Positions 33,909 through 46,769 of a stretch of DNA of 64,000 bases are shown here, one piece after another. Origin of the DNA: Heterocephalus glaber (lineage: Eukaryota; Chordata; Mammalia; Rodentia; Bathyergidae); assembly GCF_000247695.1 (NCBI RefSeq), contig NW_004624784.1, positions 15,659,437 through 15,723,436 of the forward strand, read 5' to 3'. The notes beneath the pieces are model-generated. The model saw only the letters and a program-made list of their open reading frames with translations. It was not told the origin of the DNA and made no database searches. Position 1 is the first letter of the stretch; each line of letters begins with the position of its first letter. Made by a program: the position numbers and the translations under genes.

Positions 33909-35459
33909 GTGGGTATGAAGTTCCTCTTTCGCTTCGCCCCTCAGAATTTGGCCAGATCCTGCAGGAGGGTCAGTGATTGCAGTTTGCCTTTGGCCCGTGA
34001 AATTGACAGGCAAAGGAAAGAGGTTTTCCGAGCTGTGCAATTAGACTAGGATTGTTGCCAAATTCTCCTGTTGATTGAATTTGGAAATGTAATTTTTTTA
34101 GAGAGAAACTTTCCCCCCAGATTTCTCAGAGAAGAGGTGGGGAAAACCGCGACGGTGGCTTTCTGTTTCTAGTGTGCATTAGGATTCTGTACTCATCTTG
34201 TAACCAGAGGAAGGTCACTGCCTGAAGTCGGTGGTTATTGGTGCATCATCAGATTTACTCCTGTCCTTAGTAGTTCTCTAGATATTGTTAGATTTTAGGA
34301 ATTTCAGTCTGTGAGCTTAATTTTCAGCCCACTGCGTGGCGATTTGTGCACTTGATCTGAGTGTTTACCCGCATAGTGTATAATTATTGTCTAATAATTT
34401 TTCCGAATGTTGACATTGCCAGTAAATCACAGGCGCTTGTTGGAGGCGGTATCGGAAAGCTGAAAGAAATTAGGGAAAATCATGAGGTTTGCTTTTAATT
34501 ATTATGTTTTAATATTTAATTTTCTAGAAACACTTGTGTCTTAGGAATGTAAACCCTAAGCATGGTGGAAGTGTGCATGTGAACATTGTTTGCTTATCAG
34601 TGTTGTATGGTGATGTTTATAGACTTTATATGGTTGAGATGGAGTTCCTTTACTGAGTTAAAGTATGACGCTATACGCTGCTCCCAAATTTCTGTCAGCT
34701 TGAATTATTTTTAAATCAACCTTGAAGCTATTACATTATAAAAAAATTAAATAAGTGAACTAGAAAGCCAAAGCTTTTTGATGAAAAGTGCAACAACAGT
34801 GCTCCTGCAGAAAGTAATTTAATTTCTTAATAAGAGTGTTTCATCCAATTGTGAGATTCATTTGTTGATTTTAAAAGGGCCAAATCCCATTATCATACCA
34901 TAACAGCTACTCCAGAAACAGAACTTCCTCTTCCTGTTGATACTTTCCAGTGTCACATGAATGTTCACCTAAAAGATTCCATTAAATATTTAAACTGTTT
35001 CTATTTATCCTCTGCATATTTTGTTAAATGGGTTTTCATTTTCAGTGAGATGATTTTTAATTTTTCTAGAATATACTTGACACGAGTAATGACAATGCTT
35101 TTCTTGTTTTTTTCTAGTTATCCCCATTTCTTTTGCTTTCAGGGTGTTTTGCTTCTGAGAAATCACTTTCACCTGTGTGTGAATAATTGTTTTCCTGGTT
35201 CATTTAATTCTTGCCTTTTTTGTTGAGTCTCTAGACAACAGGTCTTACAAGGAACTGATGTGATGATGATATTCATTGAAGCTGGGATGTTTTAATTTGT
35301 AGAAACAGAATTTAAGGCCACCAACTCATTTCACACAAAAGTCACTTCAAAGACCCCAAACACTGATTTTTAGAGCTTTGCTTCTCAGGGATTTTTTTTC
35401 TTCTTTCCATTGTCTTAGAAATAAAATATGGGATTTGTGTCTCTTTTATAATTTAGATA

Positions 35460-35535
35460 GCATATAACATTGAGTAAGCATGCAGTTATTGAAAGCCTGA
35501 TCTTTGCCAGGTAGTGTTCTAGACATGAATGATTA
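35460..35535 (+). mobile_element. L2 3'-end fragment
   Basis: ttgccaggtagtgttctaga is the usual L2 3' motif; short and diverged. Confidence 0.45.
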
Positions 35536-37430
35536 AAAGATTAGTATTGTAAGATTAATCTGCAAGTTGCTTTGGGATTGATATTCTTGAGCTAGTTCAG
35601 GTCCTGCCCAACTTTACATAGATAAAAGATACATTAAAGGATAATTAAAAGGAGCTGCTTAATTTTGCCGAGATCTATTTTCTAGAAATTTGTTATTTTT
35701 AAAATGAGATTATATAACCACTACTTTTTCTTAAACATATCTAGATGGTCCATAAATACAGAGCAGCCATTTCTGTTTGAGAGTGGTTGTTCTTGATTTT
35801 AATGTATATTGAGTGAAATCTGGAAGTACTGGTTTACCATTATTTCTATACCAGAGTGCCTTAACAAAGTTATGAATATGGAATAATTTGTCTTCCTCTC
35901 AGTCCTGCCTATCTCATCCTCTTTTTCTCACTAACTCCAATGTATGTTAGGTACATTTTGTTGATTCTAGGACTACTGGCAAATTAATAGTGCCAGTGTA
36001 GCTTTTTAGAGATCATTTCAAGTTTGAAGTACTCTATGTGGGATGTCTTTGTTCTGTAGAGTGTGCCGAACCATCAGGCCAGCTGTGTGAGTTGGAGTTC
36101 TTTCATTGTGGTGCTTCTGACTACAGAGTCTGTCTGTCCTCAGTTGAAATCAGACTAGCTGGTTTTGGGCGTTGTTCTGTTTTGCAGTTTGTGGCAGGCG
36201 ACACATGGCTGAACAAGATAAGAAGGGTTTTATTCTTGTGTTAGGGACGTGCTGGGGCTGGGATGGAATTTGGCTATGTTTAGTTTCTGATTGGTCACTT
36301 TGGATATTTAGAACTCTGTAACATCCTGTTATTATTTTGTAGTTAAATTAACACATTTGTTCCCTTCCTTTTCTGGTAATCTTTTACTCTTTAGCCTCCT
36401 ATTTTTTCTTTCTTTTTTTAAAAAAGCTTAAAACACAAACTATGTTCATAGTTATGTAATATACTGAACATCCTTAAACAATATAAGTAGTTCTGTGGAT
36501 AACTTTCATTCGGTTGCTTTGTAAGTTCTGAGACGAGGAGACTCATAGTTTTCAGTGTTTGGAATGAGCATATGAAAAGTGGTAGAAATGTCATATTACT
36601 GTTTTCAGTCTGTATTGATTGCTGCATTCATACCTAAAATACTGTATATCCAATCCTCCTATGTGCTTTCTTCTATTCCTGAGAGTTTAGTGATAGAATT
36701 TCTTCTGAGAGGTAGGCAGCAGAGAATGGTCTTGCAGTGGACTTAGTAAATGATTTTAGGCCAGATTCCATAACAGTATTTTCAGGGAGAGTACAGGTAG
36801 GAAAGTTATGAGTCTTCATTGAAATAAATGGACCTTTGTTTTGTCTAGGGCTTATGGATTTTGTTGTTGTTTTTCATTTGCAGATAAATGAAAGTTTTTG
36901 ATGTAATAAAATTTTCTTAGCAATGAATTTAGCTTTAAGCTTGTTTAATTTAAATTGTTAGAGTCAATATGGAAATGTTTAACTTTATATGCATATACCT
37001 AGTAATTAGCATTTTCATTAGTGATATATTTTCTGCCAGAGTTGCCATATAATGCTTTTGTTTAAAAAAAAAGTTTACTATTTTCAAAGTTACATGAATC
37101 ATTATCTGCAAGGTGAAATTATTTGTGACACTTTCTTGTAAAGCCAGTCATTTGATAAGTACAGAATTAAAATTGGAGTTAAGAACCACAGTGCTAGCTT
37201 TGTATAATTACATTTTTGTCTTTTCTTTCAGTTATTCATTATAAAATCTTAATTCATATAGGTATGTGGTGCAGCACTCACTTGTACAGTTTTACATGTG
37301 TCAACATGAGTCCAAAGTAAAATTTTTTTTCAAAGTAAATTTTAAAAATGTATAAAGCTGCAGTTTTCCTAATTAATAGCAGTTATAATATATTCATATT
37401 TATTCAGTGCATTAATAAAAGAAATTCTAA

Positions 37431-37520
37431 TTTTTTTTTTTTTTTTGGTACTGGGCATCGAACTCGAGTCCTTGCGTTTGTGAGGCAGGCAGTGGAACCG
37501 CTGAGCTAAATCCCCAGCCC
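37431..37520 (-). repeat. ID-like SINE, antisense
   Basis: T-run of 16, then catcgaactcgagtcc and gctgagctaaatccccag; flanks share aagaaatt. Confidence 0.88.
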
Positions 37521-37921
37521 AAGAAATTTTATTTGTAATCATTGCAAAAGTGTGTTAGATTGGTGAAATACCACTTAACACATTGGTGATTTCCATTTAT
37601 TAACACATACTATATGACATTGAGTTGACATGTAAGTACTTTTATAAAATTTGAGGTAAACATTCATAAACCTATAAATGATGGATTTTACATATTTTTC
37701 TCTGGAGCATTAGGATTCTAGGGCAAAAAGTTGGAAAAGTCTCTGAGAGTACCTATGTCATTGCCTTTTCTAAGAGTTACCAAAAAAATGGGTGTGAATT
37801 GCCTCCCAAAGTGATATGGGTCACCGAAACAGCAAGATACATCAATGGTTCTGCAGAGGTAATTGGAAGAACTCTTTTGTGTCTTAATTGCCTGACAGAA
37901 TTATTAGAAATGGTTCTTACC

Positions 37922-38026
37922 AAGCTGAGGGTGTTGCTTAGTGGTAGAGCACTTGCCTCATTTGTGGCATGGCTTGGGTTGGATCCCCAGCAAAACACAC
38001 ACACACAGAAAGAAGGAAAGAATGAA
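37922..38026 (+). repeat. ID SINE with CA tail
   Basis: Older ID type: ttgcttagtggtagagcact, ggttggatccccagc, then a (CA)n tail. Confidence 0.78.
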
Positions 38027-38235
38027 ATTTTTATCATAGGATTGCTTATTGACCATGTCACATTTTCATGAACAGGAAACAACTTTATTTGGCCACAGTG
38101 TTAAAACTTGGTTTTGATGATGTTTTAAAGCTTTATTTGAAGACATGCTCTTTTCTCTTTTAATAATTAGGAGTTTTCAGAGTAGTGCTATTTGAATTGA
38201 AATTTTGAAATCAACAGTTAAAAATTTAAGATATA

Positions 38236-38441
38236 CATGGAGTCTGCCAAAAAATATGTATACCAGGAAAAGAAAAACTTGCATAAATATTTTAATACTA
38301 AATTTATTGAGACATCATGTGATTAATGCAAGTTACCTTGGCATACAATTATAGGAAATGCTGAAAGTGGTGGCCATTAGCATCCAGACATTTATTAGTG
38401 TGGTGAACTGCTGAAGTGTGTATACATTTTTTTGGACTCTG
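38236..38441 (-). mobile_element. Mariner/Tc1-like element with end of transposase
   Basis: Inverted ends are present: left catggagtctgccaaaaaat and, as inverse, right cagagtccaaaaaaatgtat, both flanked by TA. Inside, the minus strand encodes NKCLDANGHHFQHFL and a stop (about 38350-38397), resembling the C-terminus of mariner-family transposases. Only about 206 bp remain, so it is an internally deleted, non-autonomous copy. Confidence 0.7.
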
Positions 38442-38527
38442 TATTTATGTATAGTATACATTTCCTTTTGGGTAAAATACTCTCATGTAATGATATCCTA
38501 TGGTAGTATAGTTTTTTAACATTTATA

Positions 38528-38620
38528 TTTTTATTTATTTATTTTTGGTACCGGGGATCAAACTCGGGTCCTTGTGCTTGCACAGCAGGTGGTGAAACCA
38601 CTGAGCTAAATCCCCGACCC
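38528..38620 (-). repeat. Young ID-like SINE, antisense
   Basis: Target duplication taacatttata at 38517-38527 and 38621-38631; (TTTA)n-type tail. Confidence 0.93.
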
Positions 38621-39425
38621 TAACATTTATAATATTTTCAGTTTGATACAGGGCAAATCATGTTTCCATCATTTACAATTAACAATTCAGAATTTAAGTC
38701 AAGATTATAAAATTGGTAAGGACAGACCTAAGACTTTAACCTAGATTTTCCAGCTTTCAGTCTCCCCATTTTTTCTTCTTTAAATTATGTATTTCCTTTT
38801 TATGTATAGTGTTTTTCTATTGAACTTACTTTAGTAGCTTTCTAGTCTCACCAAGTCAGAGCTGGATTCTTTGATGGGATGCTCTCTAGTTATTGGTTCT
38901 AACAAATGTCTCTAGAGGGCAGAGCTTCTGTCACTTCTTCAGGGGACCGAACAACAAGCAGATAGGCCTTATAGTCTGGAAGTTTTTCCTGATCTTTAGC
39001 TTTAAGTTGTCTTATAACTTGTACTGTATATACTTGCTATACCAGGCAAAATAATGCTTTTCTCTCATTTTACGTATATATAACTGAGTGATTCAGTTAT
39101 CCATCACTTTTTCCATTCCCATACCCTTACTTATTCTTTGTTTAAGTTCTATGCTTTCTGTTAATCTATTGTCTTAAAGAAAAACTCTTGTCTCTCAATA
39201 TTTTATTAGCTTTTCCTCAATTGCTCTTTTAGTACAAAATGCTTCTTTAAAAAAAACAACTTAGTTCTAGTACAAAATGTTATAGTCTGGTTTTTATCTT
39301 GACATAGTCTAAAGAAGCTAGTTCCAACTTTAGTTTTACTGTAATGGGGGGGTGCTCTTTGATTTTTCTCCAGGCATGGCCCAAAGTTATAAAGTAAAGA
39401 GATTCTCAAGTTCATTTTAATTCAC

Positions 39426-39513
39426 TTTTTTAATTTTTAATTTTTCAGTGTTGGGGATTGAACCTAGGGCCTACATGCAGAGCACTCTACCAGTGAGCCA
39501 CATCCCCAGCCTG
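39426..39513 (-). repeat. ID SINE, antisense, older type
   Basis: ttggggattgaacctagggc through gtgagccacatccccagcc. Confidence 0.8.
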
Positions 39514-39912
39514 GCTTTTATTTTTGATAGCTCTTAGAATAGATGTAACAGATACAGCAATTAAATGAAACAAACTTAAGCAGCATAATTACCAAATCAA
39601 CTAATTAAACAATTACTCATGATATAGAAGGCCTTTTTACAAAAAGATTCTTTCAACTGTAGTGTCCCTCTAGTTGATAAACAGAAATACTGATGTCATT
39701 ATTGATTGAAAATCAACCAGAAGTGAAGAGAAAACATTTGTGAAGTGAGTTTTGATTTTAGTTTTAAGATAAAATATCTGTTGCTATATGATGAGCTGCA
39801 TCTGGACATTGTTACCTTTTTTTTTCCTAATGGATTTTCAGTCTGTGTTACCTTACATCCTTTGTTGTTAATGTTTAGTAAGTTTTAACTTTTTCTCTTT
39901 TGGTCTACTGTT

Positions 39913-39963
39913 ATTTCTTCCTCCTCTTCCTCTTCCTCTTCCTCTTCCTCTTCTTCTTCTTCT
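39913..39963 (+). repeat. (TTCCTC)n/(TTC)n microsatellite
   Basis: Pyrimidine-only repeat with six-base then three-base period. Confidence 0.9.
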
Positions 39964-40960
39964 GAAAAGAAATAAACCTGCAGTGCTTAGCAGTATTTTT
40001 TCCAGTAAAATGGACTGTTGTTAAAATCGAACTAACATTTTACTTTATTGCCATTGTGTTTGTAAGAATTGTTACCATGTAATGATGAGACAGACAGTAA
40101 CAAAAATAAAGCCCTACGTTTAAATTATGAAATATATAAGATTATAGAATTCTTTAATGTTAGACCTTTGTCTTTGATACTAATTTAGTTTAAGATTATT
40201 TAAATACATGTCCTTGTTCTTTTGTATTTTGCTAGTAATTTAAGAATCTTGGAAACATGCTAAATTTAGAACATTTTATTTTCAACTTTGAATGTCTGGA
40301 GTACCAAGATAGCTACGTATGAAAGATGTTTGTAATACAGCGGCTAACACCAAGAGGTGCCTTCTGAAGCTAATGCTTGGAATAATTTTCAGTATTTTGA
40401 TTCTACGGAGGTAATACATGATTGTGCCAAAGGTTAGAAGCTCTGCTAAAATTACAAATCATGTATTGTTGACATTTTGTAAAAGAAATGCACAAAGTTT
40501 GCATTATTGAATTAATATGCATTACTGCAGCTGACAGTTTGATTCATACCAAAACAGGATCTTTTACTAATTTAAATGCTGAGTCCTGGTTTTCGAAATC
40601 ATAGTCACATGACAGACCTGGGTGGCTTCCCGGTCTTGTCTAGAGACAAGTAAATCTAAGGGCCAATTAAAAATTGTTTCCCATCTTGGGACTATGTGAA
40701 TGACAATTTATGCAGAAATTAGAAATATATGAGAAAACCTGGTTTAGTTCCTGCTTAAAATTAGACATTTATTACACTTTTTCTTTTGACATTAAAAAGC
40801 ATATTGTCCTTTAAAGATACTGCTTTAAGACTACAGTTTTGGTCAAATTTACTATAAATGCTGATTTTTCAGTTAATGTATTTGAAAGATCAAAGGGGAT
40901 TGTGTAAGTCTTTTATGGATTCAGAAAGCGTGGATTATTCTATTGTAGAAAAACTGGAGG

Positions 40961-41074
40961 TGCCTGGTGTGGTGGTACACTTCTGTAATCCCAGCAGTCT
41001 GGGAGGCTAAGGCAGGAGGATCACAAATTAAAGCCCAGCTGGGCAACACGGTGACTTAGCAAGACCCTGTCTCA
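40961..41074 (+). repeat. B1 SINE
   Basis: tgcctggtgtggtggtacac through agaccctgtctc, with target duplication aaaaactggagg on both sides (40949-40960, 41075-41086). Confidence 0.9.
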
Positions 41075-41747
41075 AAAACTGGAGGGGACTTTTTAGCATC
41101 TGAAGGAACTATAACTGAAATTGATCATGTAATGAAGAAAGTGGCTATGTTATCCAGAGGAGTAACATGAACCCACAGGAAATACATAGGAAAGCCTGTG
41201 AAGGTGCTTAACCATATTCTACCCTAGATTTTCGATGGGTTATTGGCTTGTGTTCCAGACAAAAGCTGATATGTTGTGGTTTGCCAGTATTATGCCTGTG
41301 GTTTACTCAGAGGAAGTGGTTCTTGTGGGTGAAGGTCTGATCGTTTTGGAGATTGTTGGTGGCACATGTACTGTCAGCTTATTTCCTGTTTTATTGGCTG
41401 TTTGGGCGAGACTTTTTCAGGGAAAGTACTGCTGAAGGGGTATTTAAATATTTTGTAGCATCAGGACAGATAGCTATAATTGTATAATATCTATCTCTCA
41501 GATGATATGATGGTTAAATTAATGTTTGTATAGTGCTCTGAGATCCTGGAATTAAAAGTGCAGACATATTTCTAAGCATATTTGCAGGTTTTTGCTGTGT
41601 TCATATTTTGCTTAGTTGAAGTGAACCCATGTTCATGTAATAAAGTGTTATTTTACTCAACTTGTTTTCTGTAACCATTCAAGTGTTGTTTAGTCACAAG
41701 TCATGGTTAGAATTTTTTCCTAATTCATTTTTTTCTTCCAACTCTCC

Positions 41748-42285
41748 TTTTTTAATTTTTATTTTTAATCAGTACTTATAGTACATAATGATTACATTCT
41801 TTGTGAGGAGTTGGTACATGTACATAACACATCTCAATACTTTTTTCATCCCTTTCTCCTCTCCTCTCTTCCCCTCCCCCATCTCTTGGTCCAGTTCACA
41901 TGTGAAAAAGGTCAGTTTCTGTGTTTCCTATTATCTAACTTTTATGTTGCTTTTTATTTATATTTATATAATATACACAATATTTAAGCTTGTGTGTCTG
42001 ATTTATTTCATTTAACATTATGCTTTCAAGGTTCATCCATTTTCCTACAGATAACTCCAGTTTATCCTTTATGGTAGAGTAGTGCTCCATTGTGTGGAAA
42101 TACATTTTCTTTATCCATTCATCTGTTGATGAACATAGAGGGTGCTTCCAGGATTTGCTATTATGAATTGTGCTGCTATAAACATGGGTATGCATGTATC
42201 ACTGTAGTATAATGTCTTTAACTCTTTTGGGAAGATACCTAGTAGGAGACTAGCTGAGTTGAATGGAATCAACTCTTCTTTTAAA
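41748..42285 (-). mobile_element. L1 LINE 3' end, antisense
   Basis: Reverse L1 ORF2 tail and 3'UTR: ctccattgtgtggaaataca, tatccattcatctgttgatg and tgtgctgctataaacatggg are hallmark antisense L1 segments. 5'-truncated and degenerate. Confidence 0.85.
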
Positions 42286-42533
42286 TTGTTAACTCTCCAT
42301 GAGTTAACTTAATGGATTAAATACCTTCTCTGTAGTATTAGTTAAGGCCTATTCACAAAACATAACACTTAGAGTAAGGTTCTTCATCAGTTTAGCTAGA
42401 ATACTAAAGTAATAAAATAGAGAATTTTCCTTTGAGATCAGTAGCTCTGCCATTCATGTGCAAACCCTATATTTGTTTTGCTGAAACCTGAAAGTGAGCA
42501 AACTCATAGAATTGCCTGTGTCATATTTCTAGT

Positions 42534-42623
42534 TTTTTTGTTTGTTTGGCCGTATCAGGGATCGAACTCAGAACCTTGTGCTTGTGAGGTAGACAGTGGC
42601 ACCACTAAGTTAAATCCCCAGCC
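42534..42623 (-). repeat. ID-like SINE, antisense, bracketed by a 30-bp direct repeat
   Basis: Body cagggatcgaactcagaacc through ctaagttaaatccccagcc. A 30-bp sequence at 42504-42533 recurs at 42642-42671 with one mismatch. Confidence 0.85.
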
Positions 42624-42979
42624 CTCTAGCTTTTTTTTTTTTCATAGAATTGCCTGTGTCATATTTCCAGTATTTTTTGTACTTAGCTTTTGATATTAAA
42701 GAAAATGAACAGTGGATATTGAGGGGAGGCTTTCTTTAAATGTAAATTGTCAACTAATTTTGAGTTCCTCAGTGGTAGGAGGCTCTCCTATCCTAATTTT
42801 TAAGTAGCTAGTATTTGCTTTATTATATTTTATTCTTTTAAAATACATGTATAAAAAAGCATAAGGAAGGAAAAAATGGCCCAAATGATCCAGCAACCCA
42901 GATACAGATGGATGCCCAAGTTAAACGGGATCGGGGGATGAGGGGAGTTCTCAAACTATAATGAAATGGTAGAAAATAA

Positions 42980-43065
42980 GGCCAGGGATTTTGCTCAGTG
43001 GTGCTGTGCTTGCCTGGCAAGTGCAAGGTCCTGAGTTCAATTTTCGGTACCAAAAAAGAAAAAAT
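42980..43065 (+). repeat. ID-like SINE
   Basis: ggccagggattttgctcagt through ttcaattttcggtacc and A-rich tail. Confidence 0.88.
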
Positions 43066-43857
43066 TTCTCTATTCTTACATATCCATGATTTCAGACACT
43101 GCTCAGAAGCAACTAGTGGTTAAAAAGTTTTTAAATCTGTCTTCTAAAACATTTAAAAAATACACCAGTCATTTTAATATTCTTTGCATCTATCCTGTAG
43201 CACGTGAATTGTTCAGCTTTTGTTAGGTTATCAAATTTGTGTCAGCTGTAGATTGGCTGCAGTATTACTTCATATGTCTTATTTTGAAACCCTGCCTGAA
43301 TTAGTATCCCTATTTGGGACATGCTGTTATGTCGCACAAGGAAAGTACAAGAGAATGATGCAAAGACTCTTAAAACTTTCACTCAGTCGCAGTGCACATA
43401 CATCAGCTCACGTGACATTGCCCAAAATAAGTCCTGTAGCCAAGCTGATTGTCAGTGGGGCAGGAATGTGTAGTCCCCTGACAAGTGGCACTTGCAAGAC
43501 GCTTATGTCTGTATTATGCTATTAAGGAAGGGAAGAGGAGGTTGAATAATTAGGAACAGTAATATAGTCCACCACAGGAGGTGCTCAATAAATACTTGTT
43601 ATTGTGGGTTGTTTTGAGGCTGTGAGGGTGGGTGTTTTTCCCTATGGGGGGGTTAATAAAAGGTTAAGTAGAAAAATTTAAACATATATGAAAATCTGGA
43701 GAGTGGTATGTTGAACTTCTATGTTCTTGTCATTAGCTTCAAAAATTACCAGTGCATGGCCAGACTTGGTTCATCTGTTCCTTCCCCTTTCTTCCCACTG
43801 GATTATTTTGAAGTAGTTTCTGGATATCATAATTTCACCCATAAATATTTCACTGAG

Positions 43858-44055
43858 AACCAAGCATGGTGGTACATGCCTGGAATCCCAGCACTTGGGG
43901 TGGCTGCGGTAGGAGGATTGTAAGATTAAGCCCAGCCTGGGACTCTGTCTCAAAATAAAAAATAAAAATGGGCTGGGGATGTGATATACTGTATCTCAAT
44001 GCCAAGCCCTTGTTCAATTCTCAATACCAGAAGTAAGTAAGTAAATATATAAAAT
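43858..44055 (+). repeat. B1-dID dimeric SINE
   Basis: B1 half (aagcatggtggtacatgcct to gggactctgtctcaaaa), A-rich linker, then gggctggggatgtgatatac and a decayed ID half. Confidence 0.82.
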
Positions 44056-44509
44056 AAAAATAAATTTCACTAAACATCTCTGAAAGATGATGTTCTGAAA
44101 GTCCCGTTGTCTGATAGTTTGAGGTAATGGTATTGACACCCATCAAGAAAAAGTGGATGTTCATTGAGTGTATCTAGAATTTGATAGCCAAAGCTTATTT
44201 TGATTTCATTTTTAGTATTTCTGGAGGAGGCTTACAGCAAAGTGTCATCTACTTTTCCAGCCTCTCCTTTGGGAGTGGGGAGGGCAGGAGCAGGTAATTA
44301 ACTTCTGGAAAAAATAACATTGCAACAGATTTGATTTTCAGGAGGTTTCATTTCTCACTGAGCCTCTGTTGGAATGGTGCCAATTGAAAGGAATTCCCAG
44401 CTCTTAATGGCTGCAAGTCTTCTGAGAACTCTCAGTCAGTGATGTTATTTATTCTAGAAAAGAACATCAGAGTCATTTTTAAAAATCCTGTTCATCTATG
44501 CTATTTGGT

Positions 44510-45000
44510 TTTTTAAATAATTTTTTATGACTTTATTATGAAACACATACAAAAAATTAAAACCATTCAAAGAAGAACATTGCAAGGGGAAAAAAACCCT
44601 ACAATAATATTCAAATACAGTAGAACTCAACCAAAACAAAAACTGAAAAGCACTTAAACATTTTTCCGTATAACTTAAAAAAGCATCTCAAGCATCAGCA
44701 AGACACCAGAGGCTGTGATTTGTTTCAGAAAGATCCCTAAAACCAACATTGAACAAATAATGATCTGGAAAAAAAAACTCCAGTTAGTTAGCAGACTCCA
44801 CATAAGCCAAACTTCTCCGTAATTTAAATTTCAATACAGTCATATGACACGTGATGGAAACACAATCCGAGAAATATGTATCTATCCTATTTGTTGTGCA
44901 GAGAAAGGATCTAGCATATCCATAAGGTTATATGCAAGGAAGTGAGTCTATTTAAATTTTAGTTTAGAAATTGTTAAAGCTACTGTCATCTCAGGTTTTT
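44510..45000 (-). pseudogene. Possible 3'UTR-only processed copy, antisense
   Basis: On the minus strand the segment ends like an mRNA: AATAAA (TTTATT at 44532-44537) followed by an A-rich stretch, preceded by GT/T-rich UTR-like sequence without open frame. The source gene is not recognised and no target duplication is clear. Confidence 0.3.
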
Positions 45001-45520
45001 CTGAGTGCCTTAAAGTCTCCCATTTTGACTCAAAATGTCAGGTAATCAGCTTATTTGTCATTTTCATGGTTGTACAAAGGAATAGGCATTATGTTAGGGA
45101 AGTAGAAGCATCAGAACATTCTTTTAGGGGCAGTAGTGGAAAGCAAGTTAAAGAAGTACTCCTTTCTTCAATTTATAGGTTGACAGATAACAATGATGTG
45201 GCCAAAGAGGATTTACAAAGCTTAGTGTATAAACACTGTATATGACATGATAGAAATATTGTGATATAGTACCACTATCAAACAAATTTTACTTTTATAA
45301 CTGGCTTCCTATCACTGTACATAGAGGCACTTACATTAGTCTTTATGGGTATCTAAGTAGCTTTGATGTTCTTTAATTATATTGTTAAATTCATTTCAGA
45401 ATCTGTGTAGGAGCTACAGTAGAAAAATGGCTATCATTGGCTAGTAAATAGAATGATTTAAATTGAAGTTTTTGTTGCTGTTCATTTAATTTCTGGCTTT
45501 GGTTGCTTGATAAAGTGTAC

Positions 45521-45600
45521 CAGCGGTGGCAAAGGTATAGCGTGCATACCACAGCTGGCTGTTTGTGTCATTGAAAGCTCTAAAAGGTTTGCCATCACTG
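45521..45600 (+). mobile_element. Short hAT-type MITE
   Basis: Ends cagcggtggcaaagg and, inverted, cagtgatggcaaacc match at 11 of 15 positions. It shares its right end (ctctaaaaggttt through atcactg) with the copy at 56302-56409. Confidence 0.6.
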
Positions 45601-46204
45601 GTATAGTTTTATTTAAAATATAAATCCATAGATTTTCCCCATGGAGAATAACTCTTTGACTTGCCATTATTCTTAATTTGTCAGTACCTTTGTCAGGATA
45701 ATATACTTATACTTTGGTTGCATTTTCATTGTATTTATCAGTTACCAATTTGGGGAAAAGATTTATAGTTTTTCCATATTGTATTTACCCAGAAATCCTA
45801 TATGATTAAAATTCTTGAGACAGTGTTTAAAGGCAGATTGAATATGTTGCCTAGATGTGAACAGTAAAAAAAGAGAAGCTTCTTGACCTTGCAGTTATAG
45901 TTTAATAGGGTATAGGATACAATTCTGTTTCCAAAAATAGGAATGAAGTCAAATATTAGTAATTAAATTCCTAATTATGACTCTCTTGGCAGACTGTTTT
46001 TAGACTATCCTTTTTGTGAGAGATAAAGGTAACTTTTAAAGGAAAAGATATTTTAGCCCTGAATTTAATGTGTGCATGTATATGTATTTTTATTATTAGC
46101 TCTTGTAAGGAAGGATCAATGAAAGGAAACTGAATGAGGATGATGTTGAGAAAAGGGTCTGAGAGGTCTTAGGCAAACTTACCTTTCTAAATAGCAACTT
46201 TTTT

Positions 46205-46330
46205 TTGGTTTTCTTTTCTGTAAGAGTGAGAATGATGCTTACTTTGAAGAGTTGTTGAGGATTAAATAAGAATGTATTTAAGTACCTGGGATATAATAAA
46301 AGTTCAGTAAGTTATAGTAATGGTCATTGT
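46205..46330 (+). repeat. MIR 3' part
   Basis: ttctgtaagagtgagaatga, gttgttgaggattaaataag and gttcagtaagtta follow the MIR consensus order. Confidence 0.55.
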
Positions 46331-46769
46331 TTAAGCCTCAGAAAATAGCTCTAGTTTTTATCTGTGCTTGTCAAAATGATTTTGAATTCATGTATTCTCA
46401 ACTGCTGCCGGTGTTAAGATAATTTTCCCCCTTGCTATGATAATATTCCTTTTATATTTAAAATTATAGACAATTTTTAGAATTAACATGTATTTGGAAG
46501 TGAGGAATAGATTTTTAAAAGACAGTTATTTCAGTTCAGACTGTAGAACAGCAATATCGCTAGTAATAAAATAGATGTTTAGGATTGGGAGTTTATTTTT
46601 AAATCTGCCCTTGATCACTCAGAATTTGTGGAGTTCTATACTTATCAACATTAATTAATTTCTTCAGTAAATATTGAATGCTCTGTGCAGGTCATTGTTT
46701 TGGCAGAGTTGTTTTGCGTTCTTGTTACCTGCTGAGTTATATCTATAAATTAAGAAATTTGCCTTCACC

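Noticed and set aside
34957..35226. Possible extra ARHGEF12 exon
   Set aside because: AT-rich hydrophobic translation, no good splice pair, and no resemblance to the ARHGEF12 sequence that should follow MSGTQSTITDR.
39913..39963. CRISPR-like or regular spaced repeat
   Set aside because: Simple pyrimidine microsatellite without spacers, in a mammalian intron.
41935..42195. Minus-strand ORF of 86 codons
   Set aside because: Reads as the degenerate C-terminus of L1 ORF2 (EHYSTIK-like motif), not a host gene.
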